Shown here: piece by piece, positions 44,546-52,570 of the stretch | How positions within the stretch are numbered: the first letter of the stretch is position 1 | Layout of the letters: each line of letters begins with the position of its first letter | Assembly: GCA_964354135.1 (NCBI GenBank) | Contig: CAYGZA010000003.1 | Span: 1-64,000, forward strand | Length of the DNA: 64,000 nt | Origin: CAYGZA01 sp964354135 | GTDB taxonomy: Bacteria; Planctomycetota; Planctomycetia; Pirellulales; Thermoguttaceae | Direction: 5' to 3' | The notes under the pieces: model-generated | What the model was told of the DNA's origin: nothing | The model's input: the letters and a program-made list of their open reading frames with translations, nothing else | The model's database searches: none | Position numbers and translations under genes: made by a program

Positions 44546-45667
44546 ATGAGCCAAGCCTGTTTCTCGGTGATCTTGGTGACGTGTGCCTTGGCGGGCGTCG
44601 CTGCCGGCGAGCCGGCGATCACCCACGTGGACGTTTACGTCTCGGGCACGCAGGGCTATCACGGCTACCGCATCCCGGCGATCGAGACCGCCCCGGACGG
44701 CTCGCTCCTGGCCTTTGCCGAGGCGCGGAAGTACAGCCTGGCCGACCCGGGGTTCGGCAAGCAGGACATCGACCTGGTGCTCCGCCGCAGCACCGACGGC
44801 GGTAAGACCTGGTCGCCGATGAAAGTGATCGAGGACCCCGGCGAGCTCTGGTCGGCGGCCAATCCGGCGACCGTGGTGGACCGGCAGACGGGCCGGGTCT
44901 GGGTCCTGTATCTCCGCTGCAAGCCGGAGCGGAACACCGAGACGGCCCGGCCGGGCACCGACGACAATCAGTTCCTCGCCCGCACCAGCGACGATAGCGG
45001 CCTCACCTGGTCCGAGCCCATCGACCTGACCAAGGTCAGCCGCGACATGGCGGATCCCCGCTGGCGCACCAGCGTCGTTGGGCCGGGCGGCGCGATCCAG
45101 GACCGCCGCGGCCGGCTCATCGCCCCGGTGTGGCGGTTCGAGCCGTTCGGGGACTTGGCCGTTTTCAGCGAGGACCACGGGAAGACGTGGCAGCGCGGGC
45201 AGGGCGTCCCCGGCGGCAAGGGGGGCGACGAGAACCAGGTGGTCGAGCTGGCCGACGGGCGGATCCTCATGGACATCCGCCAGAACGCGGGTCCGCACCG
45301 CTGGATGGCCACCAGCAGCGACGGGGGCAAGACCTGGTCGGAGCCGCGGCCCGGGCTGCCGGTCTCGCCGGTGGCCTGCGCGATCGAGCGCTACACGCTC
45401 AAGGCGGCGGGCGACGACCGCGACCGGATCCTCTGGACCGGCCCGAAAGGGCCGGAGCGGATGAAGCTCGTCGTCCGCGTCAGCTACGATGAAGGCAAGA
45501 CGTTCCCCGTGGAGCGGCCGATCTCGGACAAGCACGCGGCCTACTCGGACTTGACGATCCTCAAGGACAAGACCGTCGGGGTGCTCTGGGAGCGGGGCGT
45601 CGAGCAGGGATACCAGTTCATCACGCTCACCCGCTTCAACCGGGAGTTCCTCGAGCCGGGACCATGA
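44546..45667 (+). CDS. Exported sialidase (exo-alpha-sialidase, GH33-like)
   Basis: 373 aa from the ATG at 44546 after AAGGAG. Signal peptide (FSVILVTCALAGVAAG). It shows the YRIP motif near the N-terminus (GYHGYRIPAIET) and five Asp-box repeats: STDGGKTWS, SDDSGLTWS, SEDHGKTWQ, SSDGGKTWS, SYDEGKTFP, the six-bladed propeller hallmark of sialidases. Arginines of the triad fit YRIP, RWRTS and RVSY. It releases terminal sialic acid from glycans outside the cytoplasm. It overlaps the next gene by 4 bases. Confidence 0.9.
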   Translation: MSQACFSVILVTCALAGVAAGEPAITHVDVYVSGTQGYHGYRIPAIETAPDGSLLAFAEARKYSLADPGFGKQDIDLVLRRSTDGGKTWSPMKVIEDPGELWSAANPATVVDRQTGRVWVLYLRCKPERNTETARPGTDDNQFLARTSDDSGLTWSEPIDLTKVSRDMADPRWRTSVVGPGGAIQDRRGRLIAPVWRFEPFGDLAVFSEDHGKTWQRGQGVPGGKGGDENQVVELADGRILMDIRQNAGPHRWMATSSDGGKTWSEPRPGLPVSPVACAIERYTLKAAGDDRDRILWTGPKGPERMKLVVRVSYDEGKTFPVERPISDKHAAYSDLTILKDKTVGVLWERGVEQGYQFITLTRFNREFLEPGP

Positions 45668-46839
45668 CGAGGGAGGCGTGCATGACGCGGTTTTTTTCGG
45701 CACATCGGAAGTTCAACTCTCCTCGGGCGGTGGCCGGCTGGCTGCTGTTTGCCGCGTTGCCGGCCGCTTTCTCTCCCGCCACGGCAGCGGCCGCCGAGAT
45801 GGACCGGATCAAGATTTCCAGCGACCGGCGCCACTTCATCTTCGAGAAGTCGGGCAAGCCGTTCGTGCCGTGGGGATTCAACTACGACCACGACGAGGCC
45901 GAGGAAGGCCGCCTTCTGGAAGACTACTGGGACAAGGAGTGGCCGAAGGTCGAAGAGGACTTCCGCGAGATGAAAGACCTCGGGGCCAACGTGGTGCGGA
46001 TTCACCTCCAGCTCGCGAAGTTCATGACCGGGCCCGAAGAGCCGAACGCTGCGGCCTTGGGGCAACTTGCCCGGCTGCTGGCGCTGGCCGAGCGGCTGGG
46101 GCTTTACCTGGACGTGACCGGGCTGGGCTGTTACCACAAGAGGGACGTGCCGGCGTGGTACGACGCCCTCTCGGAAAAAGACCGCTGGGCCGTGCAGGCC
46201 CGGTTTTGGGAAGCGGTTGCGGCCCGCTCTGCGCCAAGCCCGGCCGTCTTCTGCTATGACCTGATGAACGAGCCGGTCGTCCCGGGCGGAAAGCGAAAGG
46301 ACGGGGACTGGCTGGGACCGCCGTTCGCGGGAAAGTGCTTCGTGCAGTGCATTACGCTCGACCAGGCGGGGCGCCCGCGGCCGGCGATTGCCCGGCAGTG
46401 GACCGCGACCCTCGCCGCCGCCATCCGGAAGCATGACCCGCGCCACCTAGTCACGGTGGGGCTGGTCCCTTGGAGCCTGGATCGGCCGGGCCTGACCTCG
46501 GGGTTTGTGCCCAAGGAGATCGCCGGCGAGGTGGATTTCATGAGCGTTCACATTTATCCGGAGAGTTCGCGGCCGCAGGAGGCCATGGAGACGCTCAAAG
46601 GTTTTGCGGTCGGCAAGCCGGTCGTGGTGGAGGAGATGTTCCCGCTGAGCTGCTCGCCGGCGGAGCTGGGGCGGTTCCTCGACGAGTCGCGAGGCACCGC
46701 CTCCGGCTGGATCGGCTTCTACTGGGGCAAGACGCCGGAGGAGTGCCGCCGCGCCCGCACCATCGGCGACGCGATGACGCTTGGATGGCTGGAGCTGTTC
46801 GTCAAGCGGGCCGCAAGCATGAAGGAGGCAGTGCGGTGA
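45664..46839 (+). CDS. Exported glycoside hydrolase, clan GH-A (GH5-like)
   Basis: 391 aa, starting in the sialidase stop (ATGA). Signal peptide with a long n-region (AGWLLFAALPAAFSPATAAAA). TIM-barrel features: PFVPWGFNYDHDEA, MKDLGANVVRIHLQLAKF, the acid/base Glu in CYDLMNEPVV, VDFMSVHIYPES, and the nucleophile Glu in KPVVVEEMFPLS. The fold and two catalytic glutamates are clear; the substrate is not. Operon partners suggest host- or algal-type glycans rich in sialate and fucose. Confidence 0.85.
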   Translation: MTREACMTRFFSAHRKFNSPRAVAGWLLFAALPAAFSPATAAAAEMDRIKISSDRRHFIFEKSGKPFVPWGFNYDHDEAEEGRLLEDYWDKEWPKVEEDFREMKDLGANVVRIHLQLAKFMTGPEEPNAAALGQLARLLALAERLGLYLDVTGLGCYHKRDVPAWYDALSEKDRWAVQARFWEAVAARSAPSPAVFCYDLMNEPVVPGGKRKDGDWLGPPFAGKCFVQCITLDQAGRPRPAIARQWTATLAAAIRKHDPRHLVTVGLVPWSLDRPGLTSGFVPKEIAGEVDFMSVHIYPESSRPQEAMETLKGFAVGKPVVVEEMFPLSCSPAELGRFLDESRGTASGWIGFYWGKTPEECRRARTIGDAMTLGWLELFVKRAASMKEAVR

Positions 46840-49800
46840 TCGCCGGGCCGTGGGACTACCTGCTCCTCACCGCATCCAACGAGTCCCAAGCCGCCGCCTA
46901 CCGGGCACAACTGGAGGTCCGCCGCCGGCTGGGACTCTTGGGGCAAGTGCGGGAGGCCCTGGTTGTGCCCGACCCCGAGGGCCGGCGCGTCGGCAGCGGC
47001 GGCAGCACCATCTGTTGCCTGCTGGAGGTGCTCAACCGCCGTCTGGGCGGGCAGCACGAGGAGTTGCGGCACCCGGAGGCGTGGAGGAACGTGTTGCAGG
47101 GCCTCCGCGTCCTCATCATTCACGCGGGGGGCGACTCCCGGCGCCTGCCCACGTACGGGCCGTGCGGGAAGGTATTCGTGCCGCTACCGGGATTGAGCGA
47201 TAGCGCCCTGGGGGCAACGCTCTTCGATCGGCAATTGCCGGTCTATCTGCGGCTGCCGCCCACGGAGACCGGGGCCGGGCAGATCGTGATCACCTCCGGA
47301 GACGTCCTCTTGGGCTTCGCGCCGGAGGAAGTGAGCTTCGCCGCCGAGGGCGTCACCGGCCTGGGCTGCGAAGCCGCGCCCGAGGAGGCCAGCCGACACG
47401 GCGTCTACTGCGTGGGGCCCGGCGGGCAGGTGCGGCGGTTCCTCCAAAAACCCTCGCCGGCCGAGCAAGCCGCCCACGGGGCCGTGGACCCGTACGGCCA
47501 CGCGGTGCTCGACATCGGCGTGATCCACTTCGATGCCGCCGTGGCCGTCCAGCTCCTGGAACTCTGCGAAGTCCACCCGGACGCTACGGACCGCTTGACC
47601 TGGACCGGGCCGCTCGGCGAAGCGATCCGCCGGCACGGCCTCGATTTCTACCGCGAGATCTGCTGCGCGCTGGGAACCGAGGGGACGCTGCCGGCGTACC
47701 ACGCGGCGCTGCGGGCCAGCGGCTCCGCGTGGGACGAGGCCACGAGCGAGCAGGTCTTTGCCGCCGTTTCCGCGCTCCGCTGCCGGGTCCAGGTGCTCGG
47801 GCGGTGCGATTTCCTCCACTTCGGCACCATCCCGCAGCTTCTCAGCGGCGGCCGCGAGCTGGTCCGCCGCGCGGGGAGCTTTCCCGCGCCGCCGTCGTAC
47901 CTGGCCATCAACAGCCGCCTGTCCGACCCGCACCTGGTGACCGGCGCGGACGCCTGGGTGGAAGGCTGCTCGATTACGGCGGCTCTCCATCTGCCGGGCA
48001 ACAACGTCGTGGCGGGCGTGGACGTGGACCAACCGCGGCAACTGCCGCCGGGGGCTTGCCTGGACGTCATCCCGGGCTGGAACCGGTCGCGCGAGCCGGT
48101 GTTCTTCGTCCGCTGTTACCGCGGCGAGGACTTTGCCGACCCGGCGCCAGGGAGCCCCGCAACCCTCTGCGGCTGGCCGCTGGACCGTTGGCTGGCTGCT
48201 AGTGGGGCCGGACCCGGCGAAATCTGGGATGAGGCGATTCCGCCCGAGGCCCGCAGCGTCTGGAATGCCCGGCTCTTTCCGGCGGAGACGGCCGCCGCGG
48301 GCTACGATCACTGGTTGTGGACGCTCGACCCGGCCGCGGCGCCGCCTGAGCATTTCGCCGGCTGGCGGCAGGCCGACCGCTACAGCATGGAGGAGATGGC
48401 CGCGCTGGCCGATCACGAGGCTTTTCATCGCCGCCGCTTCGAGAACCGCAGCGTCGAGGTCCTCGGCTCGCTAAGGCGTTATTTCCGGGCGGACAGCGGC
48501 TTCTCGGCCGCCGACTTGGCGCACCTCTTGGCCCATGCCGGGGACCCGGACGCCTGGCTGGCCGACGTGCTTGCGGAAGCCCGCCGGCACTGGGAGCGGG
48601 CGAGCGTCGAGGCGGCCGAGGAGGCCTTCGTCTTCTCGCGGATCGTCCACAGCCTGGGCTCCGCGGTTTTGGCTTGGGCCCAGGATCCCGGTGTCCGGCT
48701 GGGCAAGCTGTTTCCCGGGCTTGAGCAGGGGATGGCGCCGCCCCTGACGGAATGGCTCGCACAGTGGCGGCTCCCCTTCGAGCCTGACACGACCGTTGGA
48801 CCATGGGCCGACCGCGCCCGGGCCTTGGCGTTCGAGTTTCTCAGGGGCCGGATCGTCGCCAGCGGCGAGGCTCGTGGTGAAGAACCTGCCAACGCCTTGC
48901 GGAGCGACGAGATCGTCTGGGGGCGCGCCCCGGCTCGCCTGGATCTCACCGGCGGCTGGACCGATACTCCGCCCTTCTCCCTGGAGCACGGCGGCTGCGT
49001 CCTCAACGCGGCCGTGGAGCTGAACGGGCAGCCGCCGATCCAGGTCTATGCCCGGGTGACGCCCGAGCCGGTGATCCGCTGCCGCTCGATCGACGTGGGC
49101 ACGCACCTGGAGATCCGCCGCTGGGACGACCTCTTGAACTACGCCGACGCCACCTCCGATTTCTCCCTGGTCAAGGCGGCGCTGGCGATCTCCGGGTTTT
49201 CGCCTCGCGGCGGAGATCCGGCGGAACGGACATTAGAGCAAATGCTCCAAGCATTCGGAGGCGGGCTCGAAGTGACTACCCTGGCGGCCATCCCCAAGGG
49301 AAGCGGACTCGGGACCTCCAGCATCATGGGGGCCGTGCTCCTGGCGGTGATCCACCGGGTCCTGGGGCGCCCGCTTTCCCCCGACGCGCTCTTCCACGCC
49401 GTCCTGCGGCTGGAGCAGGCATTGACCACAGGCGGCGGATGGCAGGACCAGATCGGCGGCTCCGTGGGCGGGCTGAAGCTCATCACCACGCGGCCAGGCA
49501 TGGTGCCTCAAGCGGCCATCCGCTACGTCCCGGCCGACGTCCTCGACCCCGAATCGAACGGCGGGCAGACCCTCCTCTATTACACCGGCATTACGCGGCT
49601 GGCCAAGAGCATCCTCGAGGAGGTCGTGGGCCGCTACCTCGAGCGCGATCGCGAGGCGGTCGCCACCCTCGGGCACCTGCAATCGTTGGCCGAAGAGATG
49701 ACCGAGGCCGTGGCCCGCAAGGACCTCCCCGCGTTCGGCCGCATGGTGGCCACGGCGTGGGAACTCAACAAGCGCATGGACCCGCACTCGACGACGGGCG

Positions 49801-50012
49801 AGATCGAGTCCCTGCTGGCGCGGCTCAGCCCGCACATCTACGGGGCTAAACTGCTGGGGGCGGGCGGCGGGGGATTCCTGCTCTTGGTCTGCCGCTCGGA
49901 GGAAGACGCCGCCGCGGTGCGCGACCTGCTCGGATCGGACCCGCCCAACCCCCGCGCAAGGTTCTTCGATTTCTCCGTGGCGAACACCGGCCTGGCGGTG
50001 AGCGTGTGTTAA
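46836..50012 (+). CDS. fkp: Bifunctional fucokinase / fucose-1-phosphate guanylyltransferase
   Basis: 1058 aa starting at a GTG that overlaps the previous stop (GTGA). Residues ~1-560 resemble the L-fucose-1-phosphate guanylyltransferase domain (GSGGSTICCLLEVLNRR; IIHAGGDSRRLPTYGPCGKVF is the nucleotide loop). The C-terminal ~370 residues are a GHMP kinase: RAPARLDLTGGWTDTPPFS, IPKGSGLGTSSIMGAVLL (motif 2), GAGGGGFLLLV (motif 3). The arrangement and length match Bacteroides Fkp, which salvages free L-fucose to GDP-fucose. Coupling to a sialidase and a glycosidase suggests that fucose freed from glycans is re-used for the cell's own polysaccharides. Confidence 0.9.
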   Translation: MIAGPWDYLLLTASNESQAAAYRAQLEVRRRLGLLGQVREALVVPDPEGRRVGSGGSTICCLLEVLNRRLGGQHEELRHPEAWRNVLQGLRVLIIHAGGDSRRLPTYGPCGKVFVPLPGLSDSALGATLFDRQLPVYLRLPPTETGAGQIVITSGDVLLGFAPEEVSFAAEGVTGLGCEAAPEEASRHGVYCVGPGGQVRRFLQKPSPAEQAAHGAVDPYGHAVLDIGVIHFDAAVAVQLLELCEVHPDATDRLTWTGPLGEAIRRHGLDFYREICCALGTEGTLPAYHAALRASGSAWDEATSEQVFAAVSALRCRVQVLGRCDFLHFGTIPQLLSGGRELVRRAGSFPAPPSYLAINSRLSDPHLVTGADAWVEGCSITAALHLPGNNVVAGVDVDQPRQLPPGACLDVIPGWNRSREPVFFVRCYRGEDFADPAPGSPATLCGWPLDRWLAASGAGPGEIWDEAIPPEARSVWNARLFPAETAAAGYDHWLWTLDPAAAPPEHFAGWRQADRYSMEEMAALADHEAFHRRRFENRSVEVLGSLRRYFRADSGFSAADLAHLLAHAGDPDAWLADVLAEARRHWERASVEAAEEAFVFSRIVHSLGSAVLAWAQDPGVRLGKLFPGLEQGMAPPLTEWLAQWRLPFEPDTTVGPWADRARALAFEFLRGRIVASGEARGEEPANALRSDEIVWGRAPARLDLTGGWTDTPPFSLEHGGCVLNAAVELNGQPPIQVYARVTPEPVIRCRSIDVGTHLEIRRWDDLLNYADATSDFSLVKAALAISGFSPRGGDPAERTLEQMLQAFGGGLEVTTLAAIPKGSGLGTSSIMGAVLLAVIHRVLGRPLSPDALFHAVLRLEQALTTGGGWQDQIGGSVGGLKLITTRPGMVPQAAIRYVPADVLDPESNGGQTLLYYTGITRLAKSILEEVVGRYLERDREAVATLGHLQSLAEEMTEAVARKDLPAFGRMVATAWELNKRMDPHSTTGEIESLLARLSPHIYGAKLLGAGGGGFLLLVCRSEEDAAAVRDLLGSDPPNPRARFFDFSVANTGLAVSVC

Positions 50013-50031
50013 GTGGGGAGGCTGCACGGGC

Positions 50032-50061
50032 TGGACAACGCCCGCCCAACGCATGTATACT
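50032..50061 (+). promoter_or_regulatory. Putative promoter of the small antitoxin-like pair
   Basis: TGGACA at 50032-50037, 18-base spacer, TATACT at 50056-50061. The same TATACT box precedes the antitoxin-like gene at 44133. Confidence 0.55.
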
Positions 50062-50153
50062 GGTGTAGTTGCGTCGAGATTCGTAGGTCCCTCGGCGGAG
50101 GCTAGCCATGCCGTTCGTGAGAAACCGCAGAGTGGCTGGAAGGAGACAGGAAT

Positions 50154-50390
50154 ATGAGCACAAGCCAGGAACTGCGCCAGGTCACCAAGGAGAGGATCGA
50201 CCGCCTGTCGCCCGGACAACTCAAGGTTGCCGCGGAGTTCCTGCAATACCTGCAGGAGCGGGCCGGTGAGGAGGCGACTGCCGAGCTGCTGAAGGTCCCC
50301 AGCCTGCTCGCAGACTTGAAGCGAGCGGAGAAGGATCGAAAGGCCGGCAAGGGAAAGAACTGGCGCGAGGTCCGCAAGGAGTCGACGTGA
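50154..50390 (+). CDS. Small antitoxin-like helical protein
   Basis: 78 aa: VTKERIDRLSPGQLKVAAEFLQYLQ then a Glu/Lys-rich helix and KGKNWREVRKEST. The pattern of a hydrophobic heptad helix with a basic C-terminal tail is typical of small type II antitoxins with a DUF2281-like N-terminus. AAGGAGA lies before the ATG. The stop overlaps the GTG of the next small ORF. Confidence 0.6.
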   Translation: MSTSQELRQVTKERIDRLSPGQLKVAAEFLQYLQERAGEEATAELLKVPSLLADLKRAEKDRKAGKGKNWREVRKEST

Positions 50391-50506
50391 CGGAGCTGCT
50401 CGTCCGGCCGTTCAAGCCGAACGAACAGACGCAGCGGATCCTCAAGGACTTGCCCAAACACCAGCCCATTCCGCTCGAGGAGCTCAAGAAACACAAGGAT
50501 CTGTGA
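50387..50506 (+). CDS. 39-aa ORF coupled to the antitoxin-like gene
   Basis: Starts at a GTG overlapping the previous stop (GTGA) and encodes a short charged peptide (TELLVRPFKPNEQTQRILKD, then a Lys/Pro-rich end with LEELKKHKDL). Its composition differs from a chance frame and it overlaps its neighbour in the manner of toxin-antitoxin pairs. It is too short for a known RelE-type toxin, so it may be a truncated partner or a separate micro-protein. Confidence 0.5.
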   Translation: MTELLVRPFKPNEQTQRILKDLPKHQPIPLEELKKHKDL

Positions 50507-50550
50507 CGCTCCTCATGGAATCGCCGGCGGCACTGCGCCCGAGACGGCTT

Positions 50551-50640
50551 TCAGCAGTCAGCCTTCAGCCTTCAGCATCGAACTTTCTGACCTGGAGACA
50601 TGCTGACTGCTGATAGCCGATAGCTGATAGCTGATAGCTG
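50551..50640. repeat. Inverted repeat with GATAGCT tandem units
   Basis: TCAGCAGTCAGC (50551-50562) is the exact reverse complement of GCTGACTGCTGA (50602-50613). Next to the arms are tandem units: CAGCCTT twice, and GATAGC(T/C) four times (to 50640). Noncoding. It looks like a dispersed repeat element. Confidence 0.7.
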
Positions 50641-50651
50641 CTCACCAACGA

Positions 50652-50679
50652 AGCGGCCCGGCAGGATCGCCGGGCCGCT
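50652..50679 (-). terminator. Strong GC hairpin after the HtrA gene
   Basis: AGCGGCCCGGC (50652-50662) and GCCGGGCCGCT (50669-50679), an 11-bp perfect stem with a 6-base loop, 33 bases past the stop of the minus-strand protease gene. There is no clear T run. It could also terminate the plus-strand small genes. Confidence 0.65.
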
Positions 50680-50711
50680 GGAGGCTTGGGTGATTCACCG
50701 AGTGGGGAACA

Positions 50712-52280
50712 TCACCGTTTGTCGGCGCGGAGGACGTGGAAACGCGTCCCTTCCGCCGTGCGGACTCGCAACAGGACGCCCTTCTCCAAGGGCTGGCCTG
50801 TGACCGCCTTCCGGAAATCCTCCGCGGACTTGACCGGCCTGTGGTTGGCCTCAAGGATCACCATCCCCGTGGCCAGCCCGCCGAGGTCGGCCAGGCTGCC
50901 GGGCCGCACCTGGGTGATCACCACGCCTTCGGTCGACGTCAGGCCCAACTGGTCGGCCACTTCCTTGGTCAGGGGCTCCACCTCGACGCCGAGCCGATCG
51001 GACCCCAAGCTCTTGGGCCGGCCGAGGCTCCGGGCCGGCCCCTTGGCGACCAGCCCGTAATCCTCGGGCTGCTCCAGCAAGGTCACTTCCAGCGTTTGGG
51101 GCTTAGCATCGCGGATGATCTCCATGGGTTCGCTACGGCCGACGCTCGTGGTCTCGACGGCCGACTGGAGTTCCTGGGGTGTGGAGACGCGTTTGCCGGC
51201 GAACTTGACGATCACGTCGCCGGGCTTGAGGCCGGCCTTGGCGCCGGGATTGTCGGGGAAGACCTCGTTGACCAAGACGCCTTCCCGCGCCTTGAGCCCG
51301 AACTGCTCGGCCAGCTCCTGGGTGAGCACGGCGATGCCGATGCCCAAGAAGGCCCGCTGGACCTTGCCCGACTTGACCAACTGATCGGCGACCCACTTGG
51401 CCTGGTTGATGGGGACGGCGAACCCGACGCCCATGTTCAGGCCGGTCAGCGAGTTGATGGCGGTGTTGATGCCGACCACTTCGCCGTCGAGGTTCACCAA
51501 GGGGCCGCCGCTGTTGCCGGGGTTGATCGCGGCATCGGTCTGGAGGAAGTCGGCCCGCACCGGGAGATTGATGCTGCGGCCCTTGGCGCTGATGATCCCC
51601 GCGGTGACGGTCCCTTCCAGTCCGAACGGATCGCCGAGGGCCAGCACCCAGTCGCCCACGGCCACCTTGTCGCTGTCGGCCACCTTGGCGGCCTTGAGCT
51701 TGCCGGCCCCCTTGATCCGCACGATGGCCAGGTCGGCCTTGCGATCGGTCTTGATTTCGGCGGGCTCGAACTCGCGGCCGTCCATCAGGCGCACGATCAC
51801 CTTGCCATCGCCGTCGACGACGTGATTGTTCGTAAGCACGATCCCCGACTCGTCAATGATCACCCCCGAACCGACGCCGAAGACCTCGCGGCGCGGGACG
51901 GAGGGCATTCCCCGCGGCATATCGCGGAAGAAGCGGCGGAGGTCGGGGTTGCGGCGGAACAGGTCGCCGAAGGGCGTGTCGTCCAGCTCGTCGCCCTCGT
52001 CGGGGGGCGCTCGGCTATCCGAGCGCTCGACCATCAAGGGGCGTTTCTCGATCCTCACCACGGACGGGAGCGCCCGACCGGCGGCCTCGCGAAAGGCCTT
52101 CGATAGCCCCTTGGCGTACTGAGCCGCCTCCGAAGACGTGACTGCCGAAGCGGCTTCCGGCTCCTTCGGGTTGAGGGGGTCTTTGGCGATCGAGCCGACG
52201 GTCAGGATGCCGACCACCCCCACCAGCGCGACCGCCAAGAGCCACGTGCGGACTTTCATTCCCAGAATCATCTTGTTCAC
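50712..52280 (-). CDS. HtrA/DegP-family serine protease
   Basis: 522 aa from the GTG at 52280, preceded by AAGGAG at 9 bases; an ATG 9 bases further in is possible. One N-terminal helix (TWLLAVALVGVVGILTVGSI) is a signal or anchor. The trypsin-like domain has His in LTNNHVVDG, Asp in KADLAIVRIK and Ser in NPGNSGGPLVNL. Two PDZ domains follow (FLGIGIAVLTQELAEQFGL...; LGVEVEPLTKEVADQLGL...). It degrades or refolds damaged exported proteins; many haem proteins and secreted hydrolases are nearby. It is divergent from the GT87 gene with about 290 bases between. Confidence 0.93.
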   Translation of the reverse strand: MNKMILGMKVRTWLLAVALVGVVGILTVGSIAKDPLNPKEPEAASAVTSSEAAQYAKGLSKAFREAAGRALPSVVRIEKRPLMVERSDSRAPPDEGDELDDTPFGDLFRRNPDLRRFFRDMPRGMPSVPRREVFGVGSGVIIDESGIVLTNNHVVDGDGKVIVRLMDGREFEPAEIKTDRKADLAIVRIKGAGKLKAAKVADSDKVAVGDWVLALGDPFGLEGTVTAGIISAKGRSINLPVRADFLQTDAAINPGNSGGPLVNLDGEVVGINTAINSLTGLNMGVGFAVPINQAKWVADQLVKSGKVQRAFLGIGIAVLTQELAEQFGLKAREGVLVNEVFPDNPGAKAGLKPGDVIVKFAGKRVSTPQELQSAVETTSVGRSEPMEIIRDAKPQTLEVTLLEQPEDYGLVAKGPARSLGRPKSLGSDRLGVEVEPLTKEVADQLGLTSTEGVVITQVRPGSLADLGGLATGMVILEANHRPVKSAEDFRKAVTGQPLEKGVLLRVRTAEGTRFHVLRADKR

Positions 52281-52570
52281 GGGTCCTTTCTCCTTGGAAG
52301 CGATTTGCAGGCTGAAACCCAGGTTGCCGGAGCCCCAAGCGCAATCCGGCTGACTTGATACGGAGCACACATAGTAACTGTTGCCGTGTCCCAGCGTATC
52401 TTTCACGACCAGATTGAGGAATTCCCCCGCGCTGGGAATGGCCATGCACCCATTGGACCGGGACAGTGGCCTTGGCGCACCAGATGGGTAGCAGGTACAA
52501 TCCGGCCCCCCGCCGTGCGGGTCCCCACTCGGCGTGGTATCTGGCTGCACCTCGGCGGGAGCCTAAGGCA

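Noticed and set aside
50581..50640. CRISPR-like tandem repeats
   Set aside because: Units are 7 bases and contiguous, with no spacers.
52281..52550. 90-residue N-terminal extension of the HtrA protease
   Set aside because: The frame is open but Cys/Pro/Gly-rich and lies before a good GTG with AAGGAG; no signal peptide would be at the terminus.
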